Shown here piece by piece: positions 17,442 through 27,700 of a stretch of 46,702 bases of DNA. A program made the translations under genes and the position numbers. The notes below the pieces were generated by a model that was not told where the DNA came from, searched no databases, and worked only from the letters and a program-made list of their open reading frames with translations. Source of the stretch: Verrucomicrobia bacterium UBA1200. Its GTDB lineage: Bacteria > Verrucomicrobiota > Kiritimatiellia > RFP12 > UBA1067. Where the stretch lies: the NCBI GenBank assembly GCA_002309765.1, contig DBXY01000043.1, positions 2,981 through 49,682 on the forward strand, in the 5' to 3' direction. The number at the start of each line of letters is the position of its first letter. Positions within the stretch are counted from its first letter, which is position 1.

Positions 17442-17910
17442 ACTTGACTCCTTTAGACATTTTCCATGTCACCAACCTATTTCTCCTGCCTTGAAGTTTT
17501 TCGAGGTTTGCGCATTGATTTGCCTTCGCAAGAATGGACAACACTTTTGCATAGAAGCTTACCACATCTATTCGCCAAATTCAACCCTTATTTGGTTAAT
17601 ACATTATCTAAATTCAACTCTAAAATGATATTCTGTCAGCTTTTTATCAAAGAGCATCACCTTGTGTATGGCTCTTTTCTCCCTCCCGCAAAGCAACGTA
17701 TCGCCATTCTAGCGGCAGCATATCATACACACCCATATTTGGCAAGTGCGGCCTGCCAATATCGTATTCTTCTGGTAAGTTCTTTCACCCAAACAACATC
17801 TCATCCCGGCCCGCGTAAATATCTTTCGCGTAGTCATGAGTCCGTTCCTTTCGAATTCCTAAACCGTTGCCATCCGTGCATATTTTGCACATATACCGCA
17901 TGCCGTCATT

Positions 17911-18003
17911 TCAATTTATCCTTGATAAGTGACTAATGCAAATTTTGCGACACTCACTCTTGCGGTCCTTCGCCTCGAAAAGTATTATCTCGTTCTTCTT
18001 CAT
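17911..18003 (-). pseudogene. Possible RhuM-family N-terminal stub
   Basis: A 30-codon frame begins MKKNEIILFEAKDRKS, resembling the first strand of virulence-RhuM-type proteins (EIILYxxxDGxxx). It then runs into unrelated residues and stops. Its ATG overlaps the stop of a 31-codon frame at 18000-18095 (ATGA). The call rests on about 14 residues and is tentative. Confidence 0.3.
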
Positions 18004-18019
18004 TTCACTGCTCCATTTT

Positions 18020-18046
18020 TAATCCTGTCAATCTTGTTAATCTTGT
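18020..18046 (-). repeat. 9-nt-period dispersed repeat
   Basis: On the minus strand acaagatta-acaagattg-acaggatta is three tandem 9-nt units. It matches the elements at 16327, 16374, 17057 and 20789. Confidence 0.6.
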
Positions 18047-18149
18047 CTGAAAGCCTTCCCGCGATGGCCAGCGCAAATATCATTCGCATATTCATTTCGC
18101 TTTCCTCATTTCCAACGGTTATCCCCAACTGTCTATTTGACAAACTGAG

Positions 18150-19139
18150 CTAAGGGGCCATCAGCCTTGTACGCTCCAGATCACGCACAACACCGGTGTC
18201 ATTTACATAACATGCCTTGCCGCGAATCACGCCCGTGCCGCTAGTCGGCTTCAACTCGGCAAACACCTGCCGAAATATCGCCTTGTATATCTTCTCGTAC
18301 GCATCAATAGGCAACCTGCGCAGACGATCAGGCGCAGTTTTTATTCGTAACGACGCAAATAGGCGGCCGTCCTCGTCATGAAAATTAAATGTCCTTTGCG
18401 CTGCCATTTTCAAGCGACATGGAAGCGGCGCACGACCATGCATTACTATAAATTCGTCCTCAAGTGGACGTTCCTCGTCAATCCTCGGCGTTCGCATATT
18501 TGGGAACGCCGCCTTGATTGCGCAAGCCGTTATCGACTCCTTCGCCTCCTTTGTCACCATGTCCCTGGTCATGCCATAATAATTGTTCCCCAGAGGTCCG
18601 GACAGCCACATACCTATTCCAGACCAGCAACAAATCCTGTCCATAACATTAAAGCTTTCAGGTGCATCCCTATACGGCCAGCGGCATTGCAAAACGGCAT
18701 TGGTCTCTATCGCCATTAGTGCATTTAAACATGGCGCAGTGCCTTGGATTGCTTCAACCACATTTGAATGGCCGGGGAACTCCAGCTTAGGCAATTCGCC
18801 AAAGAAGCCTGAATCCCCGTCCCAAGGCCCGATTCCATCAGGGCTGACACGTCCGCCACCGAAGAAGGAAATAACATGGGAAGCCATTCTATCTGTCAAA
18901 AAAAAGGAACCAATGCCATTTTCTCGCATGGCGTCATAATACAATGCATACCCATAGGGCACGGGGTCATAACAATCTCTGACTTTCCCCTCGATTATGG
19001 CATATCGATCAAGATCGGGGACTCGGCCAGATATCTTAAGTTCAAACTTGTAATTTATGGGACGACAACAGAACCATGTGATGCATACCAATATGCACAT
19101 TGACAGGCAACCGCAACCGACCTTGTTTTTTTGCCTCAT
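18150..19139 (-). CDS. Hypothetical secreted or membrane-anchored protein
   Basis: A 329-residue protein with an N-terminal hydrophobic segment (residues ~8-25, CGCLSMCILVCITWFCC) that could be a signal anchor or a lipoprotein signal, though no canonical lipobox spacing is certain. The rest is soluble, with no recognised domain (DCYDPVPYGYALYYDAM, GRVSPDGIGPWDGDSG). The ATG overlaps the TAA of the upstream remnant (TAATG), so it was once translationally coupled. The last residues are followed by a degenerate region. Confidence 0.6.
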   Translation of the reverse strand: MRQKNKVGCGCLSMCILVCITWFCCRPINYKFELKISGRVPDLDRYAIIEGKVRDCYDPVPYGYALYYDAMRENGIGSFFLTDRMASHVISFFGGGRVSPDGIGPWDGDSGFFGELPKLEFPGHSNVVEAIQGTAPCLNALMAIETNAVLQCRWPYRDAPESFNVMDRICCWSGIGMWLSGPLGNNYYGMTRDMVTKEAKESITACAIKAAFPNMRTPRIDEERPLEDEFIVMHGRAPLPCRLKMAAQRTFNFHDEDGRLFASLRIKTAPDRLRRLPIDAYEKIYKAIFRQVFAELKPTSGTGVIRGKACYVNDTGVVRDLERTRLMAP

Positions 19140-19277
19140 TAGAAGTATTCCTTCACCGCGAACTCGACCTGTTCAAGGAACATCTTCTTGAACGCCGAGA
19201 GTTTGTTCTGTTCGTAGAACAGGAGCAGCGCCGCCCAGTAGTCGTTCGCCTAGCGCCTCCTTGTGGTTCAAGAGCAT
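19139..19277 (-). pseudogene. Frameshifted small gene, possible Fic-like C-terminal remnant
   Basis: A frame beginning MLLNHKEALGE at 19277 has a good ribosome site (ggagga, 9 nt upstream) and a strong promoter. A frame change near 19250 is needed to continue into NDYWAALLLFYEQNKLSAF and on to KEYF-stop at 19139. The second part resembles the helical C-terminal end of some Fic-type proteins, but the match is weak. Without the frame change it gives a 34-residue peptide. Confidence 0.35.
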
Positions 19278-19313
19278 TATCGTCTTTCCTCCAAATCGGT
19301 CAGTTTGGCGCAT

Positions 19314-19343
19314 ATTATACCATAAAATCGGTCGCACCATCAA
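19314..19343 (-). promoter_or_regulatory. Strong promoter with iterated operator-like motif
   Basis: On the minus strand TTGATG (19343-19338) and a perfect TATAAT (19319-19314) have an 18-nt spacer. The spacer and -35 region hold an inverted repeat, aatcggt...accgatt. Copies of cgaccgatt or its complement also occur near 19292 and 19373. TATAATATGCGCC is shared with the promoter at 20682. Confidence 0.55.
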
Positions 19344-19422
19344 CCGATTCCGACCAAAATCAGCCCCTTCTGCGACCGATTCTCCCGCGACAGCCCGCGC
19401 AAACATCATCCGCGTATCCATT

Positions 19423-20649
19423 TTACAATGCTCCGATAGGTATCAAGGCTGTGTTTGCGTCAAGTGCGCCAAGAGACGAGGAAAAGAGCACCACGGCACC
19501 CATGGCGTTAATGCCGGGTGTCGCCTTGCGGAACACATTCATGTTGCGATTTATGTCCTTGGCCTTGACTGATGACGCACGTTTAATTTCGACAGGATAG
19601 AGCTTTCCGCCATCTTCTATTAAAAGGTCGATCTCATGCTCCTCGGCATCCCTGAAGAACCAGAACTTCGCATCGCTACCGCTGTACCAGTGGCTCTTCA
19701 TTACCTCCATTACGACATAAGTTTCCAGCAACGTACCGCTCAAAGGCGAGTCGATGGCGGCCTGCCCAGTCGTAATGCCGAGAAGGTGCGAACATAGCCC
19801 CGTGTCCGTAAAATAGAGCTTGGGGGTTTTGACGGCGCGTTTTATGAGATTGCCGTAATAGGGATGCAGTATGTACACGACCCCGGAAGTTTCAAGCATT
19901 GAAAGCCATGTGCGGGCAGTCGGGACGCTAATCGCGGCGTCACGCGCAAGGTCAGCATAATTGAGCATCTGCCCGGTCCTCGCGGCGCACACCCGCATGA
20001 ACGTCTGGAACTGTGCGATGTTGGCCACATCGACCATTTCGCGAATGTCACGCTCAATGTATGTTTCTATGTACGATGAGAAATAGCGCCGGACATTTAT
20101 CTTCGATACGGCGTGACATTCGGGATACCCGCCTTTGACAACAGCCTCGTACACCTTGCGAATGTCCCAGCCACCCGCATTGCCAAACCGCTTGACGTCA
20201 AGCGAAGGCAAAAAAGGAGCAGAAAGCGACCGCCCCTCTATCTCGGCCTTGGAAAGTCCCGCGAGCCGCAGAATCCCAACTCGCCCGGCAAGGCTCTCTT
20301 TCGCCCCCTTCATCATCTTGAACTGCTGCGATCCGGTCATAAGATACTGCCCACGAGCATCTGATGCATCCAACCGCATCTTCAAGACGCTGAAAAGTTC
20401 CGGAGCAGACTGGATTTCGTCGATGAACAGTGGCGCCGGATGCAGATCCAGAAACAGTTTCGGATCGTTTCTTGCCTGTTCACGAAGCGATTCGTCATCT
20501 AGCGACACTGCTTCGTATCCACCCAGTTTCGCCGCCAAGCGCTTCAACAGCCATGTCTTGCCAACCTGGCGAGGCCCGCATACAGCCATTGCGCGGAATG
20601 TCGTAGCGACTTCTTCCGCCGTCTTTATGATATGCCTTTCAAATTCCAT
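19423..20649 (-). CDS. AAA_14/DUF4143 ATP-binding protein
   Basis: A 408-residue protein of the widespread ATPase family with an N-terminal AAA_14 P-loop domain and a C-terminal DUF4143 nuclease-like domain. Walker A is GPRQVGKT (25-32) and Walker B is PLFIDEIQ (near 74-81). Sensor-like MTGSQQF follows. The C-terminal part contains FFRDAEEHEIDLLIEDGGKLYPVEIK, a PD-(D/E)XK-like pattern (E-x-D...E-I-K). Members are common in Bacteroidota, Verrucomicrobiota and archaea, often in many copies, and their role is unclear (mobile or defence-linked). A near-consensus promoter lies just upstream. Confidence 0.9.
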   Translation of the reverse strand: MEFERHIIKTAEEVATTFRAMAVCGPRQVGKTWLLKRLAAKLGGYEAVSLDDESLREQARNDPKLFLDLHPAPLFIDEIQSAPELFSVLKMRLDASDARGQYLMTGSQQFKMMKGAKESLAGRVGILRLAGLSKAEIEGRSLSAPFLPSLDVKRFGNAGGWDIRKVYEAVVKGGYPECHAVSKINVRRYFSSYIETYIERDIREMVDVANIAQFQTFMRVCAARTGQMLNYADLARDAAISVPTARTWLSMLETSGVVYILHPYYGNLIKRAVKTPKLYFTDTGLCSHLLGITTGQAAIDSPLSGTLLETYVVMEVMKSHWYSGSDAKFWFFRDAEEHEIDLLIEDGGKLYPVEIKRASSVKAKDINRNMNVFRKATPGINAMGAVVLFSSSLGALDANTALIPIGAL

Positions 20650-20681
20650 GACGTTTGCCCTTTGTCTTGAAGATGGCGCAT

Positions 20682-20710
20682 ATTATATCAGATAATCGTA
20701 AAACCGTCAA
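20682..20710 (-). promoter_or_regulatory. Near-consensus sigma70 promoter of the DUF4143 gene
   Basis: On the minus strand TTGACG (20710-20705) and TATAAT (20687-20682) have a 17-nt spacer. The ATG at 20649 lies about 33 nt downstream of the -10. Confidence 0.7.
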
Positions 20711-20726
20711 TCCGATAATCGTAAAA
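20691..20726. repeat. Direct repeat overlapping the -35 region
   Basis: Two copies of gataatcgtaaaa start at 20691 and 20714 (period 23 nt, about two helical turns). They cover and flank the -35 box of the DUF4143 promoter. The arrangement suggests an operator, possibly for autoregulation. Confidence 0.45.
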
Positions 20727-20788
20727 TCGCAATCCTGCAATTCATAAAATCACCACTCCTGCGACGGCCTCATTCTCCGCTCCTATCC

Positions 20789-20815
20789 TAATCCTGTCAA
20801 TCTCGTTAATCCTGT
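20789..20815 (-). repeat. 9-nt-period dispersed repeat
   Basis: On the minus strand acaggatta-acgagattg-acaggatta is three tandem 9-nt units, sitting just before the truncated 5' end of the peptidase-like gene. Confidence 0.6.
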
Positions 20816-20837
20816 CCAAAAACTCCTCTGCGCCTCG

Positions 20838-21548
20838 GTGCCAAGCTTAATGCTTCAGATGGATGTAAACGGTGTCGGCAGCGACTTCAAAGGTGCAATC
20901 GTCCCTGACCTGCGGAAGTGGACCGAGGAGAAGCTCGCGCCTTTATTGAGCGAATGGGTAGTGAAATTGACCGACATCATGGCGTCCGACGGCTGGGAGC
21001 CGCCCAAGGAAATCCTTTTTCAGTTCGTCGACAAGCCGCTGAACAACTACGGGGTGGCGTATGCTATGGGGAAGCGGATCGCTCTCTGGGACCACTGGTA
21101 CCGGGAGAACCTGAACGGCGCGGCGCTTGGCACGACCATTCACGAACTCACCCACGCCTTCCAGAACTATTGGACGATGGGAGAGTCAATGGACTACTGC
21201 CCGAGTTGGGTGTCCGAGGGCTATGCGGACTACATCGGAAGTATACTTTTCGAGCCAGAGGCCGATGGTTGCGGCATAGTGCGCAAGAATATCGAGAATT
21301 TACATTACAACAGCTCCTACCGCGTCACCGCGCATTTCTTCGGCTTCGTCGAGAGCCGCTATCCAGGGACGATGAAGAAGCTCAATGCCGCGATGCGCAA
21401 CCACACGTTCTACGACAGCAAGTTCTGGAAGGAAGCGACCGGCAAGACGGCCAAGGAGCTAGAGGCCGACTGGAAGTCCGATGTCGCGAAGGAGGAGACC
21501 GTGAAGAAGGCCGCGAAGACCAACGGCACGTCGACGCCGAAGTGGTAG
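20838..21548 (+). CDS. Basic-secretory-protein-type zinc peptidase, 5'-truncated
   Basis: A 236-residue frame of the BSP family (PF04450; metallopeptidase-like). The zinc motif is HELTH (102-106) in TTIHELTHAFQNYW, followed by CPSWVSEGYADYI. This matches the family pattern of an HExxH helix and a downstream xEGxADY segment. Bacterial homologues are secreted, but no signal peptide is present here. The GTG start lies within or right after a dispersed-repeat block, and the family's N-terminal strand is joined almost directly to it (VGSDFKGAIVPDLRKW). The 5' end has probably been lost. The frame ends at a TAG followed by a thioredoxin-like fragment. It may not be expressed. Confidence 0.7.
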   Translation: MPSLMLQMDVNGVGSDFKGAIVPDLRKWTEEKLAPLLSEWVVKLTDIMASDGWEPPKEILFQFVDKPLNNYGVAYAMGKRIALWDHWYRENLNGAALGTTIHELTHAFQNYWTMGESMDYCPSWVSEGYADYIGSILFEPEADGCGIVRKNIENLHYNSSYRVTAHFFGFVESRYPGTMKKLNAAMRNHTFYDSKFWKEATGKTAKELEADWKSDVAKEETVKKAAKTNGTSTPKW

Positions 21549-21596
21549 TGGTTCACGGACAACCTCGACGAGGCGCTTGCAAAGGCCAAGAAAGAG
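21549..21596 (+). pseudogene. Thioredoxin-like N-terminal fragment after an in-frame TAG
   Basis: Directly after the TAG, the same frame reads WFTDNLDEALAKAKKE. This resembles the opening helix of secreted thioredoxin-like proteins (WxTDxxxALAxAKxExK). The following residues lose similarity before the CxxC motif would appear. It could be the end of a peptidase-thioredoxin fusion broken by a nonsense codon, or a separate decayed gene. Confidence 0.35.
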
Positions 21597-21644
21597 GTTT
21601 CAAGGCTTAACCTCCTGGTCGATGCGCCGATGCGCTTTTTCCCG

Positions 21645-21673
21645 TTGCGCGAGAGGGAAAACTATGGTACACT
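21645..21673 (+). promoter_or_regulatory. Putative promoter of the 2706-residue protein gene
   Basis: TTGCGC (21645-21650) and TACACT (21668-21673) have a 17-nt spacer. The start codon is 53 nt downstream of the -10, preceded by AAAGGAG. Confidence 0.5.
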
Positions 21674-21726
21674 ATTAGCAGTTATGTTAGTTCGGTGTGT
21701 GTCTTCGACGCAGAAAAGGAGTTTGC

Positions 21727-24700
21727 ATGAAATCAAAGTTGTTCGGCATGTTTCGCGGAAACGACAGGCGTCCGTCGTTCATTCGCTCGTATTTCCTCGT
21801 CATTGCCGCCGTCGCGATAGGCGCGACAACGGCCGTGCGCGCGGCAAACTGCTATTGGGCGGGCGGCACAAGTTCGGCGTGGAAGACGTCTGATAACTGG
21901 ACCGAGACGAAAAGAAAGCCTACCAACGACGGGGGCTACTTCCGAAAAGACAAGTTCACCGACCGTTTCAAGAACGACAAATACGTCGTCACGTTCGACG
22001 CGGCGGAAGTGAACACCTGGCGCACATACTTCAACAACTGCGGCTCCGCCAGCGCGCCCGTCATATTGCGTGCGAACAATGCCACGGGCGGTCTTACGGG
22101 CGGCAGCACAACCTCTTCGGAGCTGAAAAACGCGGAAGGCATCTACATCGGCACGGCGTACTATGGGGGCAACACCGGCACTAAAGACAGCAATGCAAGT
22201 GAGGGAGATGCATACGTGCGCTTCGAGACGGGGACGTATGCGGCAGGCGCGAGTTACAGCTACTGGTTTCTGGGCAACGGGTCGTACAGCGGCCACATGA
22301 CGGTTGCAGGGGCGACGATCAACAGCCCCAACGCCTTCTACCTGAACCGAGGGTCGCTTACCATCGATTCGGGAACGGTGAATGCGTCCGGCGACTTCAA
22401 GATGGGCACTAACGGCGATGCCACGCTGACCATCAACGGAGGAAAGCTGACGGTGGGATTGTGGCCACGGTTCGAATCTTCCTCGTACGCGAAGACCATC
22501 AATCTCAGCGGCGGCACGATGGAGGTGTACATCATCCGCAATGTGGGCGGGACGGGCGCGCAGACGATCAAGTTCGATGGCGGTACGCTATATGCGACCT
22601 CTACGCATGCCTCTTACGGACTCATCGATTCCGGCATCACGGTGAAGGTGGGGTCGAGGGGCGGCACGATCAACGCCAACGGAAAGGATGTGAAGATCAA
22701 CTCGGCCATAAACGAGGACGAGCTATCCATCGGCGGCGGAATGAGGTTCATCGGCGGCGGTTCGGTGACACTCAACGGCGACGTCGGCTGGACGGGCGGT
22801 ACCACGATCGAGGCCGGTACCACGGTGAAGGTCGATTCGATGGCGAAGAAGAACGCGATTCTGGGGCGCAGCCTCAACACCTTGAAGGTGATTCCCGCAA
22901 ACGGTACGCATACGCTCGTCACGATAACAGGCGACGGATTCTTCTCGGACGGCGACGAGCTCAAGGCGTCCATCGCGCCGGGCGCGGCGGGCAAAGCGGT
23001 GTTCAGCCTGTCGAACGACCGTAAATCGCTGATGGTAACGTTCGCATACGCCGGCGAAGCGGTAAACGCGACCACGCCAATGCTCGTATTCCCGGGCGCG
23101 ACGCTTGCCGACCTCGCAACCCACACGCTCTGCGCCAGGATGGGCGGCGCCAACTTCGACGCCGACGGTGTGGAGGCGACATTCTTCGACAGGCAGGAAA
23201 CGCTTGAAGAAGAAGTTCTCACGAAGGTGACATACCAGCTGCAGGCGCTGGACGACAACTCGAGCGGAGGGCACTACACAAAGGCCGCGAAGGTGGAGTT
23301 CACCGAAGACGAGTATGGCGTGTACGCCAAGCTGGCCGACGGCAACTACTCGAACTACGGCAGCCAGACCGATTTCGGCACGGATCCGCTCGACACGAAC
23401 CCGGGAGCGAGCGGTTACATCCCGTACGGCTTCAGGCTTGTCGCGCCGGTTGCGAACTCCATTAACATCAACATCAATCCCGTCGGACGTTCCAACGCCA
23501 CCAACGCGCTCGACACGGCATCCTCCGTGCGCTACGGCGCCGGCGAGTACGCCGTGCCCTACTCGGCCTGGACGAACTTCGAGCTGCCAAATACCCAGAA
23601 CGCCCCCATCACCGCCACTGTCGGCGGTGTCACGGTCACCGTAAGCGGGCAGAAAGGCAACTACTACTGCAGCCACATGAGCGACACGAAGGACGTTCGC
23701 CGCGGCTACATTGACGACAGCGGCAGCAATTTGAACCCAACGATCACCGTGACGGACATTCCCTACGAGTTCTACCGCATCGTGGTCTATATGTCAAGCG
23801 ACACCGCCAACTGCCAGTTCGGCTACCTCACGATGAACGGGAGAAACTACACGGCCTCCGGCGACGCGGTGTCGTGCGACACGGTGACGGCCGTGGAGGG
23901 AACCGCGGCCTGGGGCAGTGCCAACGCGGGATCCGGTTCCTACCTGTACGGACTCAAGGAGGGGCTGAACTACCTCGCCTCGCCTGTCACATCCGGCTCT
24001 ACGGCCACGATCGTCGGTCATCGCCTGAGCGCCACCGTGCGTACGGGAATCGGCGCCATCCAGATCGTCGAGCACGTTTCCGAGACATACACCGCGACAA
24101 TCGGCTCCAGCGGGATGAATACGTTCTCAACGCTTTCGTGGGACAAGCCGCTTCCCGCGTCCTTCTCCACGGGCGACAGGCTCGTCATCAACGTGGAGGA
24201 GGATGCGATGCTGAACGTAAACGTGCCGATCGACGTCTTTGAGATCGCGTTCAACGTGGCGGAAGGGAAGACGCTCACGCTCGCTGGCGGCGATGTCGTG
24301 GCGGCATGGATAACCGCGGACGGCGAGGGCGAGATCGTGGTGGGCGGCAGCGCCTCGCAGCTCGCCGGAACGCTGAAGGGCGGCGGAACGATCGTGTATG
24401 GCGGCTTCAAGCCGTCCGGCGCGAAATTCAATGACGTGGCATGGACGGGAATGCTTTGGGTGAAGAACATCTCGACTGCCAGCGAGGCTAGAAGGGACTG
24501 GACACTGCGGAACTACGGCAACGCCGGCTCGACGCTTCGCTTCACCGGCGTCAACCTGTACTTTGAGAATAGCACTGCGATTTCCTTCCCCGGCACAATC
24601 GACATCAATGGCGCGGGGCTGAACATCTGCGACGGCTACAGCGGCTCTATCGCCAAGATCGCGAGACTCACAGGAAACGGCACGCTCTCCACGAGCGGCG

Positions 24701-27700
24701 GCTCGGCGAGCGGCAACGGCCTCGTCGTAAACGACATTTCCGGATTCACTGGATTACTTTCGCTAACGAAGTACAAAGTGACCGTGGGCGCGTCCGTCGG
24801 CGTGTCCGCAGACGGCGTTCTACAGATCGACGCCGGCTATGCGGCGGCTATCGCGGCGGGACGGTCGTGGATTGCCGCAGGGGGCATGGTGGTGAACGGC
24901 ACGCTGACCATAGGCGACGGGGCGGCGTCTCCAACGCTCGTGGGCGGTACCGGCACGATAGCGGTAACGTCAGGAACCGGGAGGCTGACAGGTTATGGCG
25001 ATGACGCGACGGCGCTGGCGACGGCGACGGAATCGACGCTTGCCATAGTGGATTTCGCGCGGACGGCTATGACGATCGGCGCACTCGACAACCAGGGTGT
25101 CATCGACCTCAGGGCGACCTCGCTTTCAGAGGCGACATTGCTTCTCGCTGATAATGTGACGGTTCCCGTCATCGGCACAATTCTCTATCCGAATACTTTC
25201 GAGAGGTTTATCGCGACGCCGGTTGACCAGTCCATTCGCTCGCTTGAGGGCTTCGCGCCGCCAGCCGCATTGCCTGCCGGCGTGAAGTACTGCGTATCCG
25301 TCGCCGAGACGCGCGAGGAATTCGGCAAGGGCATGCTCGAGGTGACGGACATTGCGGAAGGAGTGAATGTGCTCGTAGTGCGCCCGAACGGCACGACGAC
25401 AATGCTGACGCCCGTGGACGGCACGGCAACGCTGGCGGAGGCTCCGCAGATTGCGCAGGAGGCGACGGCGTTCGACTTTACGTATACCAACACGGTAGAA
25501 TGCGCGTACTACGCGCCGGGACTCAGTATCGGCACGAGCGCCGACACCAAACCCGTCACGTTCAACAACGAGAACGCGGACGAGACGACGGGTGCGTATA
25601 TAAAGCACCATCCGTGGGTAACGGGCGCCGGCAATCTGGTGCACGATCTCAACAACTTCACCATCGTCCTCGTGGGAACGATGTCGCCGTCGCACATGAC
25701 CCAGTTCTTCCACATGGGCACAACCACATACGAAAACACAGGTCTGCTGATAGCGACCACGGAGAATGACGACGAGGTGCTCATCGCGAAGAACACCGGT
25801 GCCGAAGTCGACGCGGCAAACGGCGTAAAGGCGTCCGTGCCGAACGCGGCCTCGGCGCGCCATGCGTACGTGATCTACAAGAGAGGCACCGTGTTCGAGG
25901 TGTGGGTGGACGGCGTGAAGCGCGGTCAGTTCGACGCGGGCGAGGGATTCGCGCTCGCGGCGGGCGGAATGCAGGTAGGCTCCGACCACGGCGGTATCAT
26001 CAAGAACGCTGGCAAGTATAAGGCCGTTCCCGTTGAAGACAGCGAGACGGGCGTGGTGAACGTGCTGAGAATGTACGACTACGCGATCAGCGAGGCGCAG
26101 GCGGAGGCGGTGTTCAACGCCTATCCATACGTTTCCGAAGGCGGCTTATACACGCGCACGGTCGCGGAAGACGGCGCCTTCGCACAGACAGGTGCGTGGA
26201 ACAAGGATGGCGAAATCGGCACGTTTACCATTCCGGAAGGCGCAACGGTCGATGGCGTGTTTTACAATCCGTCGGCCACAATCACGGTCGAGGCTCAGGC
26301 CTCGCTTGCGGTAAACGCGACCGTTGCGGTAGAAACGTTCACGGTGGGCGGCGCGGCAGCGCTGAATTTCACGTCGGACGGAACGCACACTGTGACGGTA
26401 CGCGGCGCGGCAATCATCAACTCGCCCGTCACAAACGAGTATGGTGCTCTGTATCTCGCGGGCGCGCCGGTACAGCTCGGATCGTCTGGCTCGCTGACCT
26501 TCGATATGTCGGGTTATGACATCTCGAACATCTATGTGCCTACGCGCTTGCAGCTCACGGGCCTTACCGACCAGAACGACGCGAAGTTCTCGTTCATTCC
26601 TCCGCCTGCCGATCCAGACAGGGAGACCTCGATTGTCTATAACACGGTCGGATCATGCTACGACTTCGCCGTGACACCGCTGCACAACTACATTGTCGTC
26701 GACAATTTGTACACTTCCTCGATTGTGGGGACCGATGACAACATCGTCATTGGCACGGGCGGCATTGATGTGGAGAAGCTCTCGATCGCCGAGAACGGAA
26801 CATTCTTCTACGATCCGGTAAAAAACCCGATCTACGTGTGGGGCGAAGAGGAAGGCAGCCTAATCTTCGGCGATGGCGCGAAGTTCGTTCTCACGCCCAA
26901 CTACTCCGGCATGACACTCGGCCGGGTGGTGCTGCTGACGTACAAGGACGGTTCAGCTCTGCCAGAAAACCTGAACGACCTCGTCGATCCTTCGAGCATC
27001 GCTTCTGGAGCGGCCTACACCGTCACGAGCGAAGACGCGCCCGATCCCGAAGGCGGACGCAAGCAGCTTGTGCTGACAGTGGGCAATTATGCTGACGACG
27101 CGAAAGATATCCGCATCACATGCATCGGCGACTCGATCACGCAGGGAACGGGCGGGACGCTTGGCGGCTCGAGCGTGAGCTATACCGTGCAGTACCGCAC
27201 GACCATCGCGGCACTTCTCGCGGCGAACGGGTACAGACCGAAGATGCTCGGTATCTGGAAATACGGCGACAAGGACTCTTCGCTCGTCCAACAGCCCGAG
27301 GACTGGGTGTGGCACAGCGGTATAAGCGGTGACAAGATTATGACAGCGGGAACGCGCGGAGGCGTACGTGACAACCTTCACGTCTATCTCGACATCGCGG
27401 GCAATGTCGATGCGATCACTCTCCTCATAGGAACGAACGACCTGAGCGGCGGAAAGACGGTCGAAGAGACGTATGCGGCATACGCAGATCTGGTCGCGGA
27501 GATCGCGCGGCTACGTCCCGACACAAAAATCATCGGCTCGACGATCCTCGACCGCGGCGATGGCGAAGGAACGGCAAACCACGATGCGGTAGTCGCGTTC
27601 AACGAGCTTCTGAAGGCCGACTACGCGGCGAACCGGCTGCCGGTGAACTACGTAATGATTGACCTATTCGCGGACGTTCCGCTCACCACGACGGCAGGGG

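Larger units (their letters stand above)
17442..18149. other. Degenerate region with gene remnants
   Basis: About 700 nt without an intact gene, AT-richer than the surroundings. The minus strand holds short frames that look like remnants: 17709-17837 (begins MTTRKIFTRAG), 17911-18003 (RhuM-like start) and 18000-18095 (begins MNMRMIFALAIAG, then the translated 9-nt repeat as DKINKIDRIKN). The long plus-strand frame at 17466-17936 has no family resemblance and poor codon use. Confidence 0.5.

Noticed and set aside
17466..17936. 156-codon plus-strand frame in the degenerate region
   Set aside because: Low-complexity mix of His, Ser and Cys, no signal peptide, no ribosome site and no family pattern. 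Remnants on the minus strand explain the region better.
16327..20815. The repeated ACAGGATT units as a CRISPR array
   Set aside because: Units are 9 nt without spacers, copies are kilobases apart and no cas gene is present.
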